A stretch of 64,000 bases of DNA from CAVQZA01 sp963718355 (GTDB taxonomy: Bacteria; Actinomycetota; Thermoleophilia; Gaiellales; Gaiellaceae): positions 248,001 through 312,000 of the forward strand of contig CAVQZA010000004.1 in assembly GCA_963718355.1 (NCBI GenBank), read 5' to 3'. Below, piece by piece: positions 59,158 to 64,000 of the stretch; position 1 is the first letter of the stretch, and each line of letters begins with the position of its first letter. The position numbers and the translations under genes are program-made. The notes beneath the pieces were generated by a model that was given only the letters and a program-made list of their open reading frames with translations, searched no databases and was not told the origin of the DNA.

Positions 59158-59974
59158 CACGCCGGTCTCCGCCGCGCCGCAGCTCCGCACAGGACGTGCG
59201 GTTCCGATCGGGGTCGGCGTCGCCACCGCGTATCTGAGCATCATCGTCCTGCTCCCGCTCGCCGCCATCGTGTGGCGGGCGGGGCAGGGCGGCTGGTCGT
59301 CGTTCTGGGACGCGATCTCGAGCCCGGAGGCGGTCGCCGCGCTGAAGCTCTCGCTCGCCCTCGCCGTGATCGTGGCGCTGATCAACGCCGTGACGGGGAC
59401 CGCGATCGCGTGGGTGCTCGTGCGCGACAAGTTCCTGGGCCAGAGCCTCGTCAACTCGGTGATCGACCTGCCCTTCGCGCTGCCGACGATCGTCGCCGGG
59501 CTGACGCTGCTCACGCTCTACGGCCCGCACTCGCCCGTCGGGATCGATGTCGCGTTCACGCGCACCGCGATCCTGATGGCGCTGCTCTTCGTGACGCTGC
59601 CGTTCGTCGTGCGCACCGTGCAGCCCGTCCTGCTCGAGCTCGACAAGGAGATGGAGGAGGCCGCCGCCTCGCTCGGCGCCGGCAACCTGACGATCTTCCG
59701 GCGGATCGTCTTCCCGAACCTGCTGCCGGCGATCCTCTCCGGCGTGGCGCTTGCGTTCGCCCGCGCGGTCGGCGAGATCGGCGCCGTCGTTCTGATCTCG
59801 GGCAACCTGCCGTTCAAGACGGAGGTCGCCTCGGTCTTCATCTTCGGTCGGATCGAGTCGAACGACTCGGTTTCGGCGGCGGCAGTCTCGGTCGTGTTGC
59901 TCGTGATCTCGCTCGCCGTGCTGCTCGCGATCGGGGGCATCCGTCACTACGCGACGAGGTACGACCATGCGTAA
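59147..59974 (+). CDS. cysT: Sulfate ABC transporter, permease CysT
   Basis: 275 residues. No ATG, GTG or TTG lies in frame upstream of an internal GTG at 59270; the first helix (GVGVATAYLSIIVLLPLAAI) precedes that codon, so CTG at 59147, with a G-run 6 bp upstream and inside the cysP 3' end, is the probable start. EAA-loop: EMEEAAASLGAGNLTIFRRI with the conserved Gly. It forms the membrane channel with CysW. Confidence 0.8.
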   Translation: MAASTPVSAAPQLRTGRAVPIGVGVATAYLSIIVLLPLAAIVWRAGQGGWSSFWDAISSPEAVAALKLSLALAVIVALINAVTGTAIAWVLVRDKFLGQSLVNSVIDLPFALPTIVAGLTLLTLYGPHSPVGIDVAFTRTAILMALLFVTLPFVVRTVQPVLLELDKEMEEAAASLGAGNLTIFRRIVFPNLLPAILSGVALAFARAVGEIGAVVLISGNLPFKTEVASVFIFGRIESNDSVSAAAVSVVLLVISLAVLLAIGGIRHYATRYDHA

Positions 59975-60758
59975 GGTCGGGCTCCGCACCTTCGCGCTCG
60001 GCTACCTGACGATCATCCTGCTCGCGCCCGTCGCGGTGATCTTCTATCGCGCGTTCGAGCACGGCTTCTGGCCGGCCTGGCACGCCGTCACCCAGCCGGA
60101 CGCCAAGCACGCGTTCATCCTCACGATCGAGCTCGCGGCGATCGCGGTGCCGCTGAACACCATCTTCGGCGTGATCATGGCGCTCCTGATCGTGCGCCAC
60201 CGCTTCCGCGGCGTCGGCTTCGTCAACGCGGTGGTCGACCTGCCGCTCGCGCTCTCGCCCGTGGTGATCGGGCTCTCGCTGCTGCTCCTCTACGGCCGCC
60301 AGGGCTGGTTCGGCCACTGGCTGATCAGGCACGGCTATCAGGTGCTGTTCGCGATGCCCGGGATGGTGCTCGCGACGATCTTCGTCTCGCTGCCGTTCGT
60401 CGTCCGCGAGGTAGTGCCCGTGCTGCGCGAGATCGGAAGCGAACAGGAGGCCGCTGCGTCGACCCTCGGCGCCTCGGGCTGGCAGACCTTCCGCCGGATC
60501 ACCTTCCCGGCGATCCGCTGGGCGGTCGCCTACGGCGTCGTCCTGACCACGGCCCGCGCGCTCGGCGAGTTCGGCGCGGTCAGCGTCGTCTCGGGCCGGA
60601 TCATCGGGCAGACCGAGACGCTGACGATCCACGTCCAGGCCGCCTACGAGAACTTCGACCTCGTCGGCGCCTATGCGGCGTCGGTGGTGCTCGCGCTTCT
60701 CGCGATCGCAACGCTCGTCCTGATGACTACGCTCAAGCCGAAAGAGGAGACCCGCTGA
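59967..60758 (+). CDS. cysW: Sulfate ABC transporter, permease CysW
   Basis: 263 residues, six helices, start overlapping the cysT stop by 8 bp. The EAA loop (EIGSEQEAAASTLGASGWQT then FRRITFPAIRW) and ALGEFGAVSVVSGRIIGQTE are typical for CysW. The stop overlaps the ATG of cysA (TGATG). Confidence 0.9.
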   Translation: MRKVGLRTFALGYLTIILLAPVAVIFYRAFEHGFWPAWHAVTQPDAKHAFILTIELAAIAVPLNTIFGVIMALLIVRHRFRGVGFVNAVVDLPLALSPVVIGLSLLLLYGRQGWFGHWLIRHGYQVLFAMPGMVLATIFVSLPFVVREVVPVLREIGSEQEAAASTLGASGWQTFRRITFPAIRWAVAYGVVLTTARALGEFGAVSVVSGRIIGQTETLTIHVQAAYENFDLVGAYAASVVLALLAIATLVLMTTLKPKEETR

Positions 60759-61711
60759 TGGGCATCACCGCACTGAACGTGACCAAGCGCTTCGGCGACT
60801 TCGTGGCCCTCGGCGGCGTCTCGGTCGAGGTCGAGACCGGCTCGCTGACCGCTCTGCTCGGTCCGAGCGGTAGCGGCAAGTCGACGCTGCTCCGCGTGAT
60901 CGCAGGGCTCGAGCAACCGGACTCCGGCACGGTGCTGCTCGACGGGCGCGACGTGACCGCGCTCCCGCCGCAGGAGCGCGGGATCGGCTTCGTCTTCCAG
61001 CACTACGCGGCCTTCAAGCACATGACCGTCGCCGACAACGTCGCCTTCGGGATGAAGATCCGCAAGCGGCCGAAGCGCGAGATCAAAGCGCGCGTCGCCG
61101 AGCTGCTCACGCTCGTCCAGCTGAGCCCGTTCGGCGACCGCTACCCGGCGCAGCTCTCCGGCGGCCAGCGCCAGCGGATGGCGCTCGCCCGCGCGCTCGC
61201 CGTCGAGCCGAGCGTCCTCCTCCTCGACGAGCCCTTCGGCGCGCTCGACGCACGCGTGCGCAAGGAGCTACGCGTCTGGCTGCGCCGTCTGCACGACGAG
61301 TCGCACGTGACCACCGTGATCGTGACCCACGACCAGGAGGAGGCGATGGAGGTCGCCGAGCGGATCGTGGTGATGAACGAGGGTCACATCGAGCAGGAGG
61401 GCGGGCCGCGCGAGCTGTACGAGGCGCCGGCCAACGAGTTCGTGATGGGCTTCGTCGGCCCGGTCAACCGGCTCGACGGCGGCCTCGTCCGGCCGCACGA
61501 CGTCGAGCTCGAGCTGGAGCCGAACGGGGCGACGGAGGCGGCGACGGTCGAGCGCGTCGTCCATCTCGGCTTCGAGGTGCGGGTCGAGCTCGTCCGCGCC
61601 GACGGCGCGCCGTTCTGGGCGCAGCTGACGCGCGAGCAGGAGCAGGCGCTCTCGCTCGTCGAGGGCCGGACGGTCTACGTCAAGCCGGGCCAGACGCGGG
61701 TGTTCGACTAG
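60758..61711 (+). CDS. cysA: Sulfate ABC transporter, ATPase CysA
   Basis: 317 residues, slightly shorter than the usual ~350. Walker A LLGPSGSGKSTLLRVIAG, Q-loop FVFQHYAAFKHMTVADN, signature LSGGQRQRMALARALA, Walker B LLLDEPFGALDARVRKEL, switch His VTHDQEEAMEVAERI, and a short C-terminal regulatory part (~235-317) with the TOBE-like RPHDVELELEPNGATEAA. A hairpin follows at 61783-61801. Confidence 0.9.
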   Translation: MGITALNVTKRFGDFVALGGVSVEVETGSLTALLGPSGSGKSTLLRVIAGLEQPDSGTVLLDGRDVTALPPQERGIGFVFQHYAAFKHMTVADNVAFGMKIRKRPKREIKARVAELLTLVQLSPFGDRYPAQLSGGQRQRMALARALAVEPSVLLLDEPFGALDARVRKELRVWLRRLHDESHVTTVIVTHDQEEAMEVAERIVVMNEGHIEQEGGPRELYEAPANEFVMGFVGPVNRLDGGLVRPHDVELELEPNGATEAATVERVVHLGFEVRVELVRADGAPFWAQLTREQEQALSLVEGRTVYVKPGQTRVFD

Positions 61712-61782
61712 CGCGGCTCGCGCACAATGATGCTTCGTCGAGCGGGTGCGATGGGCGGTCCGAGCCAAGGACGCAGGGAGCG

Positions 61783-61801
61783 CTGATAGCAGCGCTATCA
61801 G
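61783..61801. terminator. Hairpin between convergent cysA and the Rrf2 gene
   Basis: CTGATAGC (61783-61790), loop AGC, GCTATCAG (61794-61801), between the cysA stop and the Rrf2 stop. It may terminate both convergent transcripts. Confidence 0.5.
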
Positions 61802-61847
61802 GGCGACTGAGGACGCTGGATCGGGCCGACCAGCGCGGCCGCTCGAC

Positions 61848-62267
61848 TCAAGGCTTCGTTGTGCGCGAGCCGCCAGCAAGATCGGCCAGCGTGGCGTGCT
61901 CGAGGACGCCGCGCAGCGCCTCGCGCAGATCGAGCCAGACCTCCTTGAGCGGCTCGGCCGTGCCGGAGTACTCGAGCTCCTCGGGCCGCATGCCGCGCAC
62001 GCTCGCGATCGGCCCGTCGACCGCGCGGATCACATCCGCCACGGTGATCTCCTCCGGCGGCAGCGCAAGCCAGTAGCCGCCCTCGCTGCCGCGCTGGCTC
62101 GCGACGAGCCCCGCGTGGCGGAGGTCGACGAGGATCGACTCGAGGAACTTCGACGGGATGCCCTGCGCCGAGGCGATCCGCTCGCCCTTGACCGGCCCCC
62201 CGCCCGCTGCGTGCGCGAGCTCGATCGCCGCGCGAACCGCATAGTCCGATTTGGCCGAGACGCGCAT
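61848..62267 (-). CDS. Rrf2-family regulator without cysteines
   Basis: 139 residues. Winged helix at 1-70 (VSAKSDYAVRAAIELAHAAG, ERIASAQGIPSKFLESILVD, GGYWLALPPEEITVADVIRA), then a long dimerisation helix. No Cys is present anywhere, so it cannot hold an Fe-S cluster in the manner of IscR/NsrR/RsrR; the cysteine-independent CymR group, which represses sulfur-assimilation genes, has this property. The adjacent sulfate transporter agrees with this. Confidence 0.85.
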   Translation of the reverse strand: MRVSAKSDYAVRAAIELAHAAGGGPVKGERIASAQGIPSKFLESILVDLRHAGLVASQRGSEGGYWLALPPEEITVADVIRAVDGPIASVRGMRPEELEYSGTAEPLKEVWLDLREALRGVLEHATLADLAGGSRTTKP

Positions 62268-62554
62268 CAGCTCTCCTGGATCCTCGGCGCGGCATGCGCA
62301 ACGAGATGTCGTCCGTCACGCGAGTAGACGAAATCGACCTGATCGTCCTTCCGATAGGTGCCCGCGATCCCGAGCAGCATCGAGAGCCAGCGCATCGGGC
62401 CGAGCTTCCCCTCGCGCGCGAGCGCGCGCGTGAAGACGAGCGAGGGACCGACCTGCTCGAAGTCGAGGCCCTCCTGCTGGGGCACGCCGTTCACGTACAC
62501 CTCGAACGGCGCCACCACTCCGGGCGGAATGTCCACCTGTGATCCGACTCCCAT
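62267..62554 (-). CDS. Small unknown protein upstream of rrf2
   Basis: 95 residues. DIPPGVVAPFEVYVNGVPQQ and EQVGPSLVFTRALAREGKLG carry a beta-strand pattern, then RWLSMLLGIAGTYRKDDQVD and VYSRDGRHLVAHAAPR. The first part resembles short phage- or carbohydrate-linked beta domains. It overlaps the rrf2 start by 1 bp, so the two are co-transcribed. No function is assigned. Confidence 0.6.
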   Translation of the reverse strand: MGVGSQVDIPPGVVAPFEVYVNGVPQQEGLDFEQVGPSLVFTRALAREGKLGPMRWLSMLLGIAGTYRKDDQVDFVYSRDGRHLVAHAAPRIQES

Positions 62555-62573
62555 TCCTCATAGAATCGCAGCA

Positions 62574-64000
62574 ATGGCGGTTAGAGCCGAGACAGCACCG
62601 CGCCCCGACTGGATGCGCGGCAAGGTCACGACCTGGCTCACGACCGTCGACCACAAGCGCGTCGGCGCGCTGTACATCGGTACGAGCCTCGTCTTCCTGC
62701 TCCTCGGCGGCGTGCTCGCGCTGTTCCTGCGCGCGCAGCTGACGACGCCGAACGAGGACTTTCTCGGCTCGAAATCGTACAGCCAGGTGCTGACGCTGCA
62801 TGCGACGACGATGATCTACCTGTTCGCGCTGCCGATCTTCGCGGGGCTCGGCAGCCACCTCGCGCCGCTGATGATCGGTGCTCGCACCGTCGCCTTCCCG
62901 CGCCTGAACGCGCTCTCGTACTGGCTGTTCCTCCTCGGCGGAATCGTGCTGTTCGCGAGCTTCACGGCCAACGGCGGGCCTGCCGGCGACCTCTCTCCGA
63001 CGGCTCCGGGGAACGGCCTCAACATCCTGATCCTCTCGCTGCTGATCCTCTCGCTCTCGACGATCCTCGCCTCGATCAACCTCGTGGTGACGGTCAAGCA
63101 CCTGCGCGCCACGGGCATGACCTGGATGCGCACGCCGCTCTTCGTCTGGTCGATGTTCGTCTACTCCGCGCTGCTGCTCCTGATCGTGCCGGTGTTCGCG
63201 GCGACGCTGACGATGCTGCTGCTCGACCGCGAGGCCGGGACGCACTTCTTCACGCACGGCGGCGGCCCGGCGCTCTACCGGCACGCGTTCTGGTTTCTCG
63301 GCCGGCCGGAGATCTACATCCTGCTGCTGCCCGCGATCGGGATCGTCTCGGAGGTGGTGCCCGTGTTCTCGGGGCGGCCGATCTACCGCTTCGGGTGGGT
63401 CGCCAGGTCGCTCGTTGCGCTCGGCTGCCTCTTCCTGCTCGTCTGGGCCCATCGCACCTTCGTGATCGGGATCCATGGTTACGTGCACGTCGTGCTGATC
63501 ATCGCCGCGGTCGTAGTCGCCGCCGTCCTCGCGCTCCTGGTGGCGGACTGGCTCGCGACGATCTGGCACGACGGCGTGAGGTTCGCCTCGCCGCTCCTGT
63601 TTGCCCTGGGCTTCGTCTTTCTGCTCGCAGTCGGCGGGCTCACGCGGCTGGCCGTGGCGATCTTCGGTCAGCACGGCTCGGCCGAGGTCACCGCGCATCT
63701 CCACTACACGGTCTACGGGAGCGCCCTCTTTGCGATCCTCGCGGGACTGCACTACTGGTGGCCGAAGGTCTACGGACGGTTGCTGAACGAGACGCTGGCC
63801 AAGGCGTCGTTCTGGCTCCTCTTCGCCGGCTTCAACATCGCGTTCCTGTTCGAGTTCCTGCTCGGCCGGCTCGGGCTGGGCAGCGGTGTCTCGAGCTACT
63901 CCGGAGGCGGGCACCTGAAGTCCTACAATGTCGTCTCGACCGCGGGCTCCGGAGTGATGGCGGTCGGGATCCTCGTGCTTGCCGTGAATGTCTTCCGCAC
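62574..64000 (+). CDS. Haem-copper oxidase subunit I homologue with altered CuB site, C-terminus cut by window edge
   Basis: 475 residues visible from ATG at 62574. The start (WLTTVDHKRVGALYI), His76 (LTLHATTMIYLF) and the haem pair His375/His377 (VTAHLHYTVYG) fit cytochrome c oxidase subunit I. The CuB site does not: FWFLGRPEIY has Arg244 where the family has His, and VWAHRTFVIG has His293-Arg294 instead of His-His. Tyr248 is kept. Codons at 63303 (cgg) and 63453 (cgc) are unambiguous. Either it binds no copper, or it is a non-oxidase member. Subunit II genes are not visible in this window. Confidence 0.85.
   Translation, partial: MAVRAETAPRPDWMRGKVTTWLTTVDHKRVGALYIGTSLVFLLLGGVLALFLRAQLTTPNEDFLGSKSYSQVLTLHATTMIYLFALPIFAGLGSHLAPLMIGARTVAFPRLNALSYWLFLLGGIVLFASFTANGGPAGDLSPTAPGNGLNILILSLLILSLSTILASINLVVTVKHLRATGMTWMRTPLFVWSMFVYSALLLLIVPVFAATLTMLLLDREAGTHFFTHGGGPALYRHAFWFLGRPEIYILLLPAIGIVSEVVPVFSGRPIYRFGWVARSLVALGCLFLLVWAHRTFVIGIHGYVHVVLIIAAVVVAAVLALLVADWLATIWHDGVRFASPLLFALGFVFLLAVGGLTRLAVAIFGQHGSAEVTAHLHYTVYGSALFAILAGLHYWWPKVYGRLLNETLAKASFWLLFAGFNIAFLFEFLLGRLGLGSGVSSYSGGGHLKSYNVVSTAGSGVMAVGILVLAVNVFR

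Overview
The window is high-GC bacterial DNA with dense, often overlapping genes and frequent GTG/TTG/CTG starts. Exported proteins with short collagen-like GPA/GPP stretches, a moxR/Bat operon, MMPL and carboxylate-amine ligase genes and several soil-type cupins and methyltransferases suggest an Actinomycetota member, probably class Thermoleophilia (Solirubrobacterales/Gaiellales-like). This placement is inferred from gene content and base composition only.

Layout. 1-2.75 kb: amino-acid permease (cut by the window edge), proline-rich exported protein and a GGEEF diguanylate cyclase, all on the minus strand. 2848-20850: a genomic island integrated in a tRNA-Arg(CCT) gene. The tRNA 3' half recurs at 3044, 3158 and 20810, and paired 11-bp repeats lie near three junctions and once mid-island. 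The left part of the island holds a broken type I restriction hsdR, an LGFP-metzincin-PASTA protein, a repeat-domain/class C beta-lactamase-fold protein and unknowns. The right part (12.7-20.1 kb) is the most unusual stretch: ten copies of a ~30-bp repeat, all in the same orientation, separate mostly single genes that lie on either strand (cupins, methyltransferases, SnoaL-like, small membrane proteins). It resembles an integron cassette array but lacks the classical attC core, and no integrase is present in the window.

20.85-34.3 kb: sugar-acid genes (LarA-like, glucuronate isomerase, mannonate-type dehydrogenase), an exported S1C protease, a collagen-like protein, an aminotransferase, an ABC-2 exporter, a decaying locus (amber-interrupted NHL protein and a LuxR tail fused head-on to a truncated gene), a small zincin, YbdK-like ligase and an unknown protein. 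34.3-40.8 kb: a redox module of ferredoxin, NuoF-like flavoprotein, ferric-reductase-like membrane protein, ApbE and a small exported protein, followed by an OmpR-type two-component system and a small cytochrome-b-like membrane protein. An identical 15-mer precedes the redox operon and the regulator operon. 40.9-58.1 kb: MMPL transporter, three PQQ-type beta-propeller proteins (one with a full active site and the DYD lanthanide-type motif), cupredoxin-like exported proteins, a possible Dyp-type peroxidase relative and a moxR-DUF58-Bat operon. 58.2-61.7 kb: a complete sulfate ABC importer. 61.8-64 kb: an Rrf2 regulator without cysteines, an unknown protein, and a haem-copper oxidase subunit I homologue (cut by the window edge) in which two of three CuB histidines are arginine.

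Together the chromosomal part describes an aerobic, periplasm-oriented redox metabolism (PQQ dehydrogenases, cupredoxins, flavinylation machinery, oxidase), interrupted by an accessory island that carries the strongest novel signal.
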